A stretch of DNA of 64,000 nucleotides from JAEUPI01 sp044222685 (lineage in GTDB: Bacteria > Pseudomonadota > Gammaproteobacteria > Burkholderiales > Burkholderiaceae_C). Shown here in pieces: positions 1-9,541 of this stretch. The stretch covers positions 5,697-69,696 of the forward strand of contig JBGAMU010000013.1 of NCBI GenBank assembly GCA_044222685.1, read 5' to 3'. Numbering within the stretch: position 1 is the first letter of the stretch; each line of letters starts with the position of its first letter. The notes under the pieces are model-generated. The model worked only from the letters and a program-made list of their open reading frames with translations. It was not told where the DNA came from and searched no databases. The position numbers and the translations under genes are program-made.

Positions 1-1101
1 GTTCTGGCCGACGCGGTCGTGCAGCTCGCGCGACAGCTGCCGGCGCTCGGACTCCTGCGCATCGACCAGCCGCCACGACAGCGACTCGAGCTGCTCGGCG
101 GCGTGGCGCTTCATCTGCAGGTACAGCGTGCCGCTCTCATAGCCGCGGCCGACCAGCTCGCCCAGCAGCGACAGCAGCTGCTCGTCCTCGTCGGAGAAGG
201 CGTCGGCGCCGAGCTTGTTGGTCAGGCAGATCCAGCCGTACACCGCGTGGGGCGAGGCGATCGGCGCCGCCAGCAGCGAGCGGACGGTGGGGTAACCCTC
301 GGGCAAACCGTGCCCAGCATCGCCGTTGCCGTCGCGGTCGCCCGACGCGTACAGCCGCCGCGTCGGCCGCCGCCCGGCGACCACCGCGCCGAGCACGCCC
401 TGCTGCAGATCGGCGTCACCCAGGCGCGTCGCCACCGGGTTCGGTACGCCGCGCGAGGCGTGCTGCGTCGTCGCACCGGGCGCGGGGTCGCGTACCGCCA
501 GCGCACACTGGCGCGCACCGATCAACGCGCAGGCGCCGCGGCACATCTCGTCGAGCAGCTTCGGCGGATCACGCAGCGACAGCAGCTGCAGGGTCAGCGT
601 GACCAGCGCATGCAACTGGTGGTTCGACTGGCGCAGCTCGTGCACCGCGTCGAACAGCTTGCTCGTCACCAGGCGCAGGTGCTCGCGGTCGTAGTCCGCC
701 GTCGACGCGGCGATCGGCGCCTCGAGCGCCGGCTGCTGCTGCAGCGCCTCGTCGACCACGCGGAACAGCTCGTGCGGCGCGTAGGGCACGGCGAGCACGT
801 GGTGCACGCCGGCCTGACGCGCCAGCGGGTCGGCGTCGCTGCTGCGGTAGTGCGCGCTGCACAGGACCACGCGCGTGGAGGCGATCGCCGGATCGGCGCG
901 CAGCTGGCGCACGAACTCGTAGCCGTCGGTCACCGGCATCAGGATGTCGCACAGCGCCAGGTCGGGCCGCGCGGCGCGCACCAGTGCCAGAGCCTCGTGG
1001 GCATCGCCGGCCTGCAGCAGCCGGTGCCCCTTCGACCCGAGCAGCGTGACCAGGACTTCGCGGTTGGGCGGGCGGTCGTCGACGACCAGAATCGTGGCCA
1101 T
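1..1101 (-). CDS. Receiver-GAF-HisKA_3 sensor histidine kinase (partial)
   Basis: The frame is open from ATG 1101 to the window edge, giving 367 residues of an incomplete protein. It starts MATILVVDD, a response-regulator receiver fold, with the phospho-acceptor at Asp52 in CDILMP. A GAF-like region follows at roughly 160-310. The last visible residues, ESERRQLSRELHDRVGQN, are the H-box of a HisKA_3 (NarL-type) kinase with His361 as the phosphorylated histidine. The HATPase domain must lie outside the window. Having a receiver before the kinase is a hybrid order, so the protein is probably a cytoplasmic relay; no membrane segment is seen. The next gene downstream-strand neighbour, a NarL-type regulator on the same strand just upstream, is the likely phosphate acceptor. 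The ligand of the GAF domain is unknown. Confidence 0.85.
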   Translation of the reverse strand, partial: MATILVVDDRPPNREVLVTLLGSKGHRLLQAGDAHEALALVRAARPDLALCDILMPVTDGYEFVRQLRADPAIASTRVVLCSAHYRSSDADPLARQAGVHHVLAVPYAPHELFRVVDEALQQQPALEAPIAASTADYDREHLRLVTSKLFDAVHELRQSNHQLHALVTLTLQLLSLRDPPKLLDEMCRGACALIGARQCALAVRDPAPGATTQHASRGVPNPVATRLGDADLQQGVLGAVVAGRRPTRRLYASGDRDGNGDAGHGLPEGYPTVRSLLAAPIASPHAVYGWICLTNKLGADAFSDEDEQLLSLLGELVGRGYESGTLYLQMKRHAAEQLESLSWRLVDAQESERRQLSRELHDRVGQN

Positions 1102-1240
1102 GCCTCGAGGACACGAGGGAGGACCTCCCTGACGTCATGAATGGTAGCGATGCCCGGAATCCTGAAGGAGCAATGACTACGCGGCTGTCAGGGGGAGCCG
1201 TGAGGCCATGTCGGGATTCTCCCGACGGATACGTCGGACG

Positions 1241-1885
1241 TCAGTCGACCGACGTGATGCCCTGCGCGATCGCGAAGCGCACCAGGCCGGCGAGATCGTG
1301 GATGCCGAGCTTGACCATCGTGCGCGCGCGGTAGGTCTCCACCGTCTTCGGCGACAGCGAGATCTCGGCCGCGATCTCGACCACGCTGTGGCCTTCGGCC
1401 AGCATCTGCAGCACCTGGCGCTCGCGCGAGCTGAGCTTGCCGAGCGCGTCGGGCGTCTCGTTCTTCGAGACGAACTGGTCGATCACGCTGTCCACCAGCG
1501 GCCGGCCCAGGTAGCGCCGGCCGGCATGCACCGCGCGGATCGCATCGATCAGCTCCTTGGCCACCGACTTCTTGACGACATAGCCGCTGGCGCCGGCCTG
1601 CAGCGCGCGGCACACGTGCACCGGGTCGGAGAACATCGACAGCATGACCACGCGCGTGTCGGGCTGGCGGTGGTGGATCAGGTGGGTCGCCTCGGTGCCG
1701 TTGAGTTCGGGCATCGCGATGTCCATCAGCACCACGTCGGGCCGCGTCTCGATCGCGCGGCGCACCGCCTCGCGTCCGTCGGGCACGCAGTCGACCACCG
1801 CCATGTCGGGCTGCGCGTCGATCATGTAGCGCAGGCCCTCGGCGACGACGCCGTGGTCGTCCGCAATCAGCACGTTGATCGTCAT
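1241..1885 (-). CDS. NarL/FixJ-family response regulator
   Basis: This 214-residue protein is a two-domain DNA-binding response regulator. The receiver domain (1-120) has the acidic pocket DD at 9-10 and the phospho-acceptor Asp55 in LMDIAMP. A LuxR-type helix-turn-helix (about 150-208) carries LSSRERQVLQML and SPKTVETYRARTMVKL. It is the usual length for the family. It is transcribed in the same direction as, and about 140 bp upstream of, the hybrid sensor kinase, so the two form a likely cognate pair. Target genes are not evident. The start at 1885 is the only in-frame Met before the receiver fold (MTINVLIADDH). Confidence 0.93.
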   Translation of the reverse strand: MTINVLIADDHGVVAEGLRYMIDAQPDMAVVDCVPDGREAVRRAIETRPDVVLMDIAMPELNGTEATHLIHHRQPDTRVVMLSMFSDPVHVCRALQAGASGYVVKKSVAKELIDAIRAVHAGRRYLGRPLVDSVIDQFVSKNETPDALGKLSSRERQVLQMLAEGHSVVEIAAEISLSPKTVETYRARTMVKLGIHDLAGLVRFAIAQGITSVD

Positions 1886-1907
1886 TCGCTGGACTGTAGT
1901 GCCTGGC

Positions 1908-3224
1908 TCAGCGCTGCGGCATGTCCTTGGCCGAATAACCCACGCTCACCGTCGCGTCGTCGGGAATCGGCGGCATCGTCGCGTTCCACGCCAGCCAGTC
2001 GGCGCGCATCGCGGCCAGCCGGTCAGGCTGGCGTGCCGCGTGGTTGGCGCGCTCGCGTTCGTCGGCGGCGATGTCGAACAGGTACTCGTGGCCGTCGACC
2101 ATCAGGTACTTCCAGTCGCCACGGCGCATCGCGCGCTGGCCGCGATGATTCATGCGCCAGTACATCGGCCGCTCGAACACTTGTGAGCGGTCTTGCAGCA
2201 GCGGCAGCAGCGACACGCCGTCGAGCGGGTAGGCAGGGTGCGGCGCCACGCCGGCGGCGGCCAGCATCGTGGCCGACCAGTCCATCGTCAGGCACTGTTG
2301 CTCGCTGGTGGAACCCGGTGCGATCACCGCCGGCCAGTGCGCGATCCACGGCACGCGGATGCCGCCTTCGGTGAGATCCATCTTGCCGCCGACCAGCGGC
2401 CAGCTGTCGGAAAAGCGTTCGCCGCCGTTGTCGCTGGTGAAGACGACCAACGTGTCGCGCTCGCAGCCGAGCTCGCGCAGCGTGCGCATCACCTGGCCGA
2501 TGCCCTCGTCCATGTGGTGGATCATGCGGCGGTAGCTGTGCACGTTGCCGCCGTGCAGGTGGAACAGGTTGTCCTTCACCTCGTCGGCGAGCGCCGCGTC
2601 GTCGCGTGTCTCCCATGGCCAGTGCGGCGCGGTGTAGTGCAGGCTCAGGAAGAACGGCGCGTCGCCGGCCGACACGCGGCACAACCACTGCACTGCGCGG
2701 TTGGAGATCAGGTCGGTCAGGTAGCCGATCTCGTGGTGGTGCTCCTCGCCGATCCACAGGTCGTGCGTGCCGCGCGAGTTGTGGTGGCTGAAGTAGTCGA
2801 CACCGCCCGACATCGGCCCGTAGAACTCCTCGTAGCCCGAGCGCAGCGGCCCGAACGCCGGCGGATAACCGAGGTGCCACTTGCCGATCAGCGCCGTGCG
2901 GTAGCCGGCGCCGCGCAGCAGCGACGGCAGCGTGGGGTGTTCGGGCGGCAGGCCGAGCGTGGTGCTGCCCTGGCTGCGGCTGTTGATCGGCTCCTCGGCG
3001 GCGCCACGCAGGCGGTACTGCCAGCGCGCCGTCATCAGCGCGAAGCGCGTCGGCGAACACACCGGCGCGTTCGAGTAACCCTGCGTGAAGCGCAGCCCGC
3101 GAGCAGCCAGTTCGTCGAGCTGCGGCGACACCGCGCCGAACGGCGCGTCGCGCCCACCGTAGCAGCCGAGGTCGGCATAACCGAGGTCGTCGGCGACGAT
3201 GAAGACGATGTTGGGGCGTGACAT
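1908..3224 (-). CDS. Sulfatase-family hydrolase (arylsulfatase A type)
   Basis: The 438-residue protein belongs to the alkaline phosphatase/sulfatase superfamily. It shows the metal-binding NIVFIVADDLGYADLGCYGG at the N terminus and the sulfatase signature CSPTR at 56-60; Cys56 is the residue that is normally converted to formylglycine. Further family motifs are GKWHLG, SLHYTAPHWPW and FTSDNGG with GGKMDLTEGGIRVP, which hold the metal and sulfate ligands. It would hydrolyse sulfate esters or sulfonate-like compounds. There is no clear signal peptide, so a cytoplasmic location is likely. A formylglycine-generating enzyme is not encoded nearby. The substrate cannot be inferred; the divergent PfkB sugar kinase upstream leaves a sulfated sugar possible. 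Confidence 0.9.
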   Translation of the reverse strand: MSRPNIVFIVADDLGYADLGCYGGRDAPFGAVSPQLDELAARGLRFTQGYSNAPVCSPTRFALMTARWQYRLRGAAEEPINSRSQGSTTLGLPPEHPTLPSLLRGAGYRTALIGKWHLGYPPAFGPLRSGYEEFYGPMSGGVDYFSHHNSRGTHDLWIGEEHHHEIGYLTDLISNRAVQWLCRVSAGDAPFFLSLHYTAPHWPWETRDDAALADEVKDNLFHLHGGNVHSYRRMIHHMDEGIGQVMRTLRELGCERDTLVVFTSDNGGERFSDSWPLVGGKMDLTEGGIRVPWIAHWPAVIAPGSTSEQQCLTMDWSATMLAAAGVAPHPAYPLDGVSLLPLLQDRSQVFERPMYWRMNHRGQRAMRRGDWKYLMVDGHEYLFDIAADERERANHAARQPDRLAAMRADWLAWNATMPPIPDDATVSVGYSAKDMPQR

Positions 3225-3384
3225 GGGGTTGCGGCGGATCGTTCGCTCGTGAGCCTGCAGTGTGCCGCCGTGCCACGGTGATCGCGCTGCCGCGGACCCG
3301 GGACATTCCCGTAGCTTCCATCGCGCACGTGTCCCGTTGATCGCCGGTCAAGGTGGGGTGTCGGGCGCAGGCGATACTTCGCGC

Positions 3385-4332
3385 ATGAAGCCGGTTCGCA
3401 TCGCCTGCGTGGGTCATGCCGCGCTCGACCACGTGTTCGAGGTCGAGCGTTTTCCGACGCGGCCGACCAAGACGCCCGCGCGCAGCTACCGGCCCGGCAC
3501 CGGCGGCATGGCCTTCAACGCCGCCATCGCCGCGGCCCGGCTCGGTGCCGTGGTGCGCATGATCGGGCGCGTCGGCGACGAGGCGGCCGTGCAGTTGCTG
3601 CGTGACCGGCTGCGCAGCGAAGGGGTCGACGACCGCGGCCTCGAGCGCGTGGCCGGCACCACCACGTCGGTGTCGGCGATCGTCGTCGACGCCCACGGCG
3701 AGCGGCAGATCTTCAATCACCGCGGCGAGGCCATCGTGCGCGCGCACGCGCTCGACCTGCGGGTGCTCGACGGTGCCGACGTGGTGCTGGCCGATCCGCG
3801 CTGGGCGGCCGGTGCGCTGGCGGCACTGCGCTGGGCGCGCGAGCACCGCGTGATCTCGGTGCTCGACGGCGACGTCGCGCCGGCGGCCGACCTGCAGCGG
3901 CTGGTGCCGCTGGCGCAGTGGGCCGTGTTCTCCGAGCCCGGGCTGGCCGCGTTCGCGCCCGGTCTGGCGGTGGCCGATGCGCTGGCGCGCGCGCTGCAGC
4001 TCGGCTGCGAGGTGGCGATGGTCACACACGGCGCGCTGCCGGTGCAGTGGCTGCGGCGCGGCGGTGCGCCGCAGAGCCAGGCGGTGCCGGCCGTCGCGGC
4101 GATCGACACCACCGCCGCCGGCGACGTGTTCCACGCCGCGCTCGCGCTCGCACTCGGCGAAGGCCGCGGCGAGCGCGATGCGGTGGCGTTCGCCGCCCAG
4201 GCCGCCGCACTCAAGTGCCTGGCCGGGCCCGGCGTGCTGGGTGCGCCGCGGCGCGCCTCGGTCGACGCGGCCACTCGGCGGCAGACCGACGTCGGCGCGG
4301 CATCCGCCGGCAGGCGCAAGCTGCCTGCATGA
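3385..4332 (+). CDS. PfkB-family carbohydrate kinase
   Basis: This 315-residue protein starts MKPVRIACVGHAALDHVFEV and shows the ribokinase/PfkB layout: an N-terminal GTGGMAFNAAIAAARLG substrate-side motif and the C-terminal signature DTTAAGDVFHAAL, with the catalytic base Asp at about 247. It phosphorylates a sugar or a sugar-like alcohol with ATP. An in-frame ATG lies further upstream (3262), but the ATG at 3385 matches the family N terminus. Its stop overlaps the trkA start (ATGA), so the two are translationally coupled, although no functional link is obvious. The subfamily (ribokinase, adenosine kinase, sulfofructose kinase) cannot be fixed. Confidence 0.85.
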   Translation: MKPVRIACVGHAALDHVFEVERFPTRPTKTPARSYRPGTGGMAFNAAIAAARLGAVVRMIGRVGDEAAVQLLRDRLRSEGVDDRGLERVAGTTTSVSAIVVDAHGERQIFNHRGEAIVRAHALDLRVLDGADVVLADPRWAAGALAALRWAREHRVISVLDGDVAPAADLQRLVPLAQWAVFSEPGLAAFAPGLAVADALARALQLGCEVAMVTHGALPVQWLRRGGAPQSQAVPAVAAIDTTAAGDVFHAALALALGEGRGERDAVAFAAQAAALKCLAGPGVLGAPRRASVDAATRRQTDVGAASAGRRKLPA

Positions 4333-5726
4333 AGATCATCATCCTGGGGGCGGGGCGCGTCGGCGAGAGCGTGGCCGAGAGCCTGGCCTCCGAGCGCAAC
4401 GACATCACGATCATCGACAGCGAACCCGAGCGATTGCGCGCGCTGCAGGAACGGCTCGATCTGCGCGGCGTGGTCGGCAACGGCATCCAGCCCTCGGTGC
4501 TGCGCGACGCCGGCATCGAGGACGCCGACATGCTGATCGCGTGCGCGCCGCTCGACGAGACGAATCTGGTGGCCTGCAAGATCGCGCACGACCTGTTCGG
4601 CGTGCCCACGCGCATCGCGCGCATCCGTTCGCCCGAGTTCACGACCGGTACGCCGCTGCTCGGCAAGGGCGGCTTCTCGGTCGACCAACTGATCTGCCCG
4701 GAGGAGTCGGTTACCGCCTACGTGCGCAAGCTGATCGAGTTTCCCGAGGCGCTGCAGGTGCTCGAGTTCGCCGGCGGGCTGGTCAGCCTGATCGCGGTGC
4801 GCGCGGTGTCCGGCGGGCCGCTGGTGCAGCACGGCCTGGCCGAGATCCCGCACCTGCTGCCCGACGTCGACATGCGCATCGTGGCGATCTACCGGCAGGA
4901 CACCGCGCTCGGCGACCTCACCGGCGACACACGCATCGAACCTGGCGACGAGGTGTTCATGCTGGCCGCCACCGAGGACATCCGTACGGTGCTGGGCGCC
5001 TTGCGCAAGATGGACCGTCCGGTCAGGCGGGTGATGATCGCCGGCGGCGGCAAGGTGGGCCTGCGCCTGGCGCGCCAGCTGCACGCCGACCACCAGGTCA
5101 AGGTGATCGAGACCAGCGCGGCACGCTGCGAGTATCTGGCGACGCAACTGCCGGCGCAGGTGCTGGTGCTGCATGGCGACTCCACCGACGCCGAGCTGCT
5201 GGCCGACGAGAACGTCGCCGACATGGATCTGTTTCTCGGACTGACCAGCGACGACGAGGACAACATCATGGCCTGTCTGCTGGCCAAGCGGCTCGGTGCC
5301 CGCCGGGTATTCGCCTTGATCAACCGGCGCGCCTACGCCGACCTGGTGCAGGGCACGCAGATCGACATCGCGATCTCGCCAGCGCAGGCGGTGATCGGCG
5401 AGCTGCTGGCCTACGTGCGGCGCGGCGACATCCAGGCCGTGCACAGCTTGCGCCGCGGCGCGGCCGAGGCGCTGGAGGTCGTCGTGCGTGGCGACCGCAA
5501 GACCTGCAAGGTGGCCGGTCGCCGCATCGACGAGATCGGCCTGCCCGAAGGCGCGCAGATCGGCGCCATCGTGCGCAACGGCGAAGGCGAACGGCGCCGC
5601 GTGCTGATCCCGCACCACGACACGACGATCGAGACTGGCGATCACGTGGTGGTGTTCGTGCCGCGCAAGCGCATGGTGCGCGACATCGAGAAGCTGTTCC
5701 AGGTCAGCGCCACCTTTGGCTTCTAG
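4329..5726 (+). CDS. trkA: Trk system potassium uptake protein TrkA
   Basis: The 465-residue protein is close to the usual TrkA length (about 458). It is a duplicated RCK protein: the first Rossmann motif is IILGAGRVGESVAESL near residue 5 and the second is IAGGGKVGLRLARQL near residue 238, each followed by a TrkA-C domain. It binds NAD(H) or ATP on the cytoplasmic face and gates TrkH. The start at 4329 overlaps the pfkB-type stop by four bases. TrkH follows after three bases, which is the classical trkAH operon order in beta-proteobacteria. Confidence 0.96.
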   Translation: MKIIILGAGRVGESVAESLASERNDITIIDSEPERLRALQERLDLRGVVGNGIQPSVLRDAGIEDADMLIACAPLDETNLVACKIAHDLFGVPTRIARIRSPEFTTGTPLLGKGGFSVDQLICPEESVTAYVRKLIEFPEALQVLEFAGGLVSLIAVRAVSGGPLVQHGLAEIPHLLPDVDMRIVAIYRQDTALGDLTGDTRIEPGDEVFMLAATEDIRTVLGALRKMDRPVRRVMIAGGGKVGLRLARQLHADHQVKVIETSAARCEYLATQLPAQVLVLHGDSTDAELLADENVADMDLFLGLTSDDEDNIMACLLAKRLGARRVFALINRRAYADLVQGTQIDIAISPAQAVIGELLAYVRRGDIQAVHSLRRGAAEALEVVVRGDRKTCKVAGRRIDEIGLPEGAQIGAIVRNGEGERRRVLIPHHDTTIETGDHVVVFVPRKRMVRDIEKLFQVSATFGF

Positions 5727-5729
5727 GCC

Positions 5730-7193
5730 ATGATCTCGCCGCTGGCCGTCATCGCGCTGGTCGGTCGGCTGATCGTGCTATTTGCATTGCTGATGCTGGT
5801 GCCGCTCGGCTTCGCCTGGGCCGGCCACGGACACGACGGCGGCGAGGACTCCTTTCGCCTGGCCATCGCGATCACGGCCGGCGTGGGCGGGTTGATGAGC
5901 CTGGCGATGCGGCGCTTCCGGCGCGAGCTGCAGCCGCGCGACGGCTTCGTGCTGGTCGGCTTGACCTGGCTGGCGCTGCCGGCTTTCGGCGCGCTGCCGC
6001 TGTGGCTGGCGATTCCCGGCTTGAGCTTCACCAACGCGTACTTCGAGGCGATGTCGGGCTTCACGGCGACCGGCGCCACCGTGCTGAGCGGGCTGGACGG
6101 ACTGCCGCTGTCGGTGAACGTATGGCGCTGCTTCATGATGCTGGTCGGCGGCCTGGGCATCATCGTGCTGGCGGTGGCGATCCTGCCGATGCTCGGCGTC
6201 GGCGGTACGCAGCTCTTCCGCGCCGAGACCGCCGGACCGATCAAGGACCAGAAACTCACCCCGCGCATCGCCGAGACGGCGCGCGGCCTGTGGACGGTGT
6301 ACTTCGTCATCTCGCTGGCGTGCATGCTGGCCTACCGCTGGGCGGGCATGAGCTGGTCGGACGCCTTCATGCACATGTGCACGACGGTCAGCCTGGGTGG
6401 CTTCTCCTCACACGACCTGAGCTTCGGCTACTGGAACTCGCCCTTGCTCGAATCCGTGGCCAGCGTGTTCATGCTGCTGTCGGGTGTGAACTTCGCGCTC
6501 TACTTCGTGGCGTGGCGGCAGCGCTCGCTGGCCTGCCTGTGGCGTGATATCGAGCTGCGCGCCTATTTAGGTGCGCTGCTCGGCAGCATCGCGCTGATCG
6601 TGCTGTTCCTGATGGCGCATCGCAGCTACCCAAGCTTCGAGCAGACCCTGCGGCACACGGTGTTCCATGTCGTCTCGGTCGCCACGACCACCGGCTTCGC
6701 CTCGTACGACTATGCGCAGTGGCCGCTGTTCGCGCCGCTGCTGATGATCCTGCTCGGCTGTTTCGTCACCTGCGCCGGCTCCACCGGCGGCGGCATCAAG
6801 ATGGTTCGCCTGCTGCTGCTGCTCAAGCAGGCCAAGCGCGAGCTCGTGCGCATCGTGCACCCGAGCGTGGTCAATCCGGTGGTGCTAGGCCACGCGGCGG
6901 TCTCGGCGCGCGTGATGAACAGCGTGATCGCCTACATGATGATCTACGGCGGCACGCTCGTCACGCTGACGATGCTGCTGCTGTTCAGCGGCCTCGACGT
7001 GGTGACGGCATTCACCGCCGTGGTCGCCTGCGTCAACAACATCGGGCCTGGCCTCGGCGAGGTCGGGCCGGCAGTCAACTACGGCGGACTGAGCGATTTC
7101 CAGACCTGGGTCTGCACCTTCGCGATGCTGCTCGGCCGCCTCGAGCTGCTGTCGCTGCTGGTGCTCTTCACGCCGCACTTCTGGCGCAGCTGA
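5730..7193 (+). CDS. trkH: Trk potassium uptake channel subunit TrkH
   Basis: This 487-residue integral membrane protein has about ten hydrophobic segments and the four pore-loop repeats of the TrkH/KtrB superfamily: SGFTATGATVL, TTVSLGGFSSHD, TTTGFASYDY and NNIGPGLGEVG, each with the selectivity-filter glycine. It conducts K+ under control of TrkA, which is encoded three bases upstream. Its length is typical (about 485). It is followed by a convergent moeB with an 11-bp gap and no obvious hairpin terminator. Confidence 0.96.
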   Translation: MISPLAVIALVGRLIVLFALLMLVPLGFAWAGHGHDGGEDSFRLAIAITAGVGGLMSLAMRRFRRELQPRDGFVLVGLTWLALPAFGALPLWLAIPGLSFTNAYFEAMSGFTATGATVLSGLDGLPLSVNVWRCFMMLVGGLGIIVLAVAILPMLGVGGTQLFRAETAGPIKDQKLTPRIAETARGLWTVYFVISLACMLAYRWAGMSWSDAFMHMCTTVSLGGFSSHDLSFGYWNSPLLESVASVFMLLSGVNFALYFVAWRQRSLACLWRDIELRAYLGALLGSIALIVLFLMAHRSYPSFEQTLRHTVFHVVSVATTTGFASYDYAQWPLFAPLLMILLGCFVTCAGSTGGGIKMVRLLLLLKQAKRELVRIVHPSVVNPVVLGHAAVSARVMNSVIAYMMIYGGTLVTLTMLLLFSGLDVVTAFTAVVACVNNIGPGLGEVGPAVNYGGLSDFQTWVCTFAMLLGRLELLSLLVLFTPHFWRS

Positions 7194-7204
7194 CGCGCCG
7201 CACT

Positions 7205-7954
7205 TCAGCGGCTGCCGCAGACCGGGCAGCCGCTCTGCCGCGCCATGCGGATCTCGCTCCACTGCATGTCGCGTGCATCGAGCATCTGCAGCCGGCCCGC
7301 GAGCGAACGGCCCACACCGGCCAGCAGCTTGAGCGCCTCGGCCGCCTGCATGGTGCCGATGATGCCCACCAGCGGCGCGAACACGCCCATCGTGGCGCAC
7401 TGCGTCTCCTCGACCGTCACCTCGGCCGGGAACACGCAGGCGTAGCAGGGCGAGGCCGCGTCGCGGCTGTCGTACACCGAGATCTGCCCGTCGAAGCGGA
7501 TCGCCGCACCCGCGACCAGCGGCTTGCGGTGCGCCACGCAGGCGCCATTGACGGCATGGCGCGTCGCGAAGTTGTCGCTGCAGTCGAGCACGACGTCGGC
7601 GTCGCGCACCAGCGTGTCGAGCTCGGCCGCGTCGGCGCGGCGCACCAGCGGCTGCACGCGCACGTCGGGGTTGATGGCGGCGATCGACGTGCGCGCCGAT
7701 TCGGCCTTCGGCGTGCCCACGCGCGACAGATTGTGGGCGATCTGCCGCTGCAGGTTGGTCAGGTCGACGCGGTCGTGGTCGACGATGGTGATGCGGCCGA
7801 CGCCGGCGCTGCCGAGGTACAGCGCCACCGGCGAGCCGAGCCCGCCGGCGCCGATGACCAGCGCATGTGCGTCGAGCAGGCGCTGCTGGCCTTCGATGCC
7901 GATCTCATCGAGCAGGATGTGCCGCGAGTAGCGCAGCAGCTGGTCGTCGTTCAT
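7205..7954 (-). CDS. moeB: MoeB/ThiF-family adenylyltransferase (HesA/MoeB)
   Basis: This 249-residue E1-like enzyme adenylates the C-terminal glycine of MoaD or ThiS for sulfur transfer. It starts MNDDQLLRYSRHILLDEIGIEGQ. It shows the ATP-binding GAGGLGSPVALYL, the adenylation segment DLTNLQRQIAH, the Asp of DCSDNF, the conserved Cys region ETQCATMGVFAPLVG, and the zinc-binding pairs CYAC and CPVC. It has the MoeB length without the C-terminal rhodanese domain of the MoeZ type. Whether it serves MoaD, ThiS or both cannot be decided here. Confidence 0.92.
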   Translation of the reverse strand: MNDDQLLRYSRHILLDEIGIEGQQRLLDAHALVIGAGGLGSPVALYLGSAGVGRITIVDHDRVDLTNLQRQIAHNLSRVGTPKAESARTSIAAINPDVRVQPLVRRADAAELDTLVRDADVVLDCSDNFATRHAVNGACVAHRKPLVAGAAIRFDGQISVYDSRDAASPCYACVFPAEVTVEETQCATMGVFAPLVGIIGTMQAAEALKLLAGVGRSLAGRLQMLDARDMQWSEIRMARQSGCPVCGSR

Positions 7955-8039
7955 GCGCGCAGCATAGCGGGCCGCACCATCGCGGCGCCCGGAGTGCGCC
8001 CGGCTGCGCGTCTATCATGCCGGCCAGCCGGCACCTGCC

Positions 8040-9521
8040 ATGACCCCGTCGCCCGAGTTCCGCCGCTTTGCCGACCTGCTGCTCGCCAGCGTGCCGTCGC
8101 TGGCCGCCGAGGCGTGCGACCGGGCCCACGCGCAGCTGCAAGCGGCGTCGCTGGCCCATGCCGCTGCGGGCGACCGCCCGCACACGATGACCGTGCTGCA
8201 GGCCACCCGGCCGGGCGCACGCGGCCTGGCGGCCGGCTTCTCGGCGGCGCTGCGCGAGCAGTTGCGCGACGAGCTGGCGCGCACCTTCGCCGACGCGGCG
8301 CAGCGCGCGGCGCCCGACACCGAACCCTCGCTCGACAGCCTGACGCTGGTGGACGACCAGCAGATCGAGGAGGACATCGAGGTCGCGCGCGTGATCCAGC
8401 TGATCGACACGGCGGCCGAGGCCGACCTGCGCGAGCTGCGCTCGCTGTGCGCCACGCTGCGCGGCGCCGACGAGGTGTCGCCCGAGCTGCACCCGATGCG
8501 CCCCGAAGTCTGTGCGCGTGCGCTGGTGCGCGCGCTGCATGCGTTCGACTGGGCACGTCCGGCGCGGCTGCTGGCGCTGCGCGTGGTCGGCAAGTGCCTG
8601 GCCGAACGGCTGGAGGGGCTGTACCGCGATCAGCTGCGCGAGTTGCGCCGCTGGGGCGTGCAACCGCTGCCCTATCGGCTGCGCACGATCGACGAGGCAC
8701 CGTCCGGCGGCGTTGCGCAGGCCGCGGCGGGGGACGACGCCGCCATGCGCCGGCTGGCCGCGCTGGCCGGCGGCCCGTCGCCGCAGCAGGCGGCGGCTCA
8801 GCTGATTCCGCGTCTGCTGGTGCAGGTGGCCGACCAGGCCGCCCTGACGCCGGTGCTGCGCAACCTGCTGGCCCGGCTGGCGGTGCCGGCGCTGCGCGGC
8901 GGCGACGGCGACAGCGTGCTGGCGTCGTTCGAGCACCCGATGTGGCGGCTGGTCGATCGCATCACCACGCTGGGCAGCCTGCGCGGCGGGCGCGGCGGCG
9001 CCGACACGCTGGCCGGCCTGCTGCAGCCGGTGGTGGCGCGGCTCGAGCGGGCGGGCGAGCCGACGGCGCAGGCCTACCAGCAGGCACTGCAGGAGCTGGA
9101 CGCGGTGGCCACGGGATGGGCCGACTCGCAGCTGGCCGACGCCGGACTGGCCGTCGACGAGCACGCCGCGGCCGGCTCGTCGCTGCCCACCGACTGGGGC
9201 GGCGAGGGCAGCCTGCCGACGGTGCCGATGCCGCTGCCCGACAGCGCCGAGGCCGTGCACCTTCAATGGCTCGCCGCGCTGCGCGAGGGCGACTGGCTGC
9301 GCCTGTTCCTGCAGGCGCGCTGGACCACCGCGCAGGTCAGCGGCCGCAGCAGCGCACACCTGGTGCTGGCCGAGCGCGGCGGCGCCACGTTGCAATCGGT
9401 CAGCCAGCGGGCGCTGCTACGCCTGCGCGAGCAGGGCCTGGCGACCTCGATCGACGACCATTCGAGGCCGGTGCGCCGGGCCGTCGACACGCTGACGCTG
9501 GATCTCGGTCCGCCGGGCTGA
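8040..9521 (+). CDS. DUF1631 family protein
   Basis: The 493-residue protein resembles DUF1631 proteins of beta- and gamma-proteobacteria, which are often mislabelled thymidine phosphorylase. The recognisable core is LTLVDDQQIEEDIEVARVIQL near residues 102-122, followed by a helical LRELRSLCATLRG segment. It is rich in Ala, Leu and Arg, has no signal peptide or membrane segment, and is shorter than many members (about 700 residues). The C-terminal part contains a further soluble domain (WLAALREGDWLRLFLQ). The function is unknown. It stands alone and is convergent with ctpA across a hairpin terminator. Confidence 0.75.
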   Translation: MTPSPEFRRFADLLLASVPSLAAEACDRAHAQLQAASLAHAAAGDRPHTMTVLQATRPGARGLAAGFSAALREQLRDELARTFADAAQRAAPDTEPSLDSLTLVDDQQIEEDIEVARVIQLIDTAAEADLRELRSLCATLRGADEVSPELHPMRPEVCARALVRALHAFDWARPARLLALRVVGKCLAERLEGLYRDQLRELRRWGVQPLPYRLRTIDEAPSGGVAQAAAGDDAAMRRLAALAGGPSPQQAAAQLIPRLLVQVADQAALTPVLRNLLARLAVPALRGGDGDSVLASFEHPMWRLVDRITTLGSLRGGRGGADTLAGLLQPVVARLERAGEPTAQAYQQALQELDAVATGWADSQLADAGLAVDEHAAAGSSLPTDWGGEGSLPTVPMPLPDSAEAVHLQWLAALREGDWLRLFLQARWTTAQVSGRSSAHLVLAERGGATLQSVSQRALLRLREQGLATSIDDHSRPVRRAVDTLTLDLGPPG

Positions 9522-9541
9522 CGCGCGGCGCCAAAAGGAAA

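Noticed and set aside
3717..5645. Very long open frames antisense to trkA, trkH and other genes
   Set aside because: They are the expected result of about 70 percent G+C with strong third-position bias; the translations are low-complexity (rich in R, A, H, Q) and show no family motifs.
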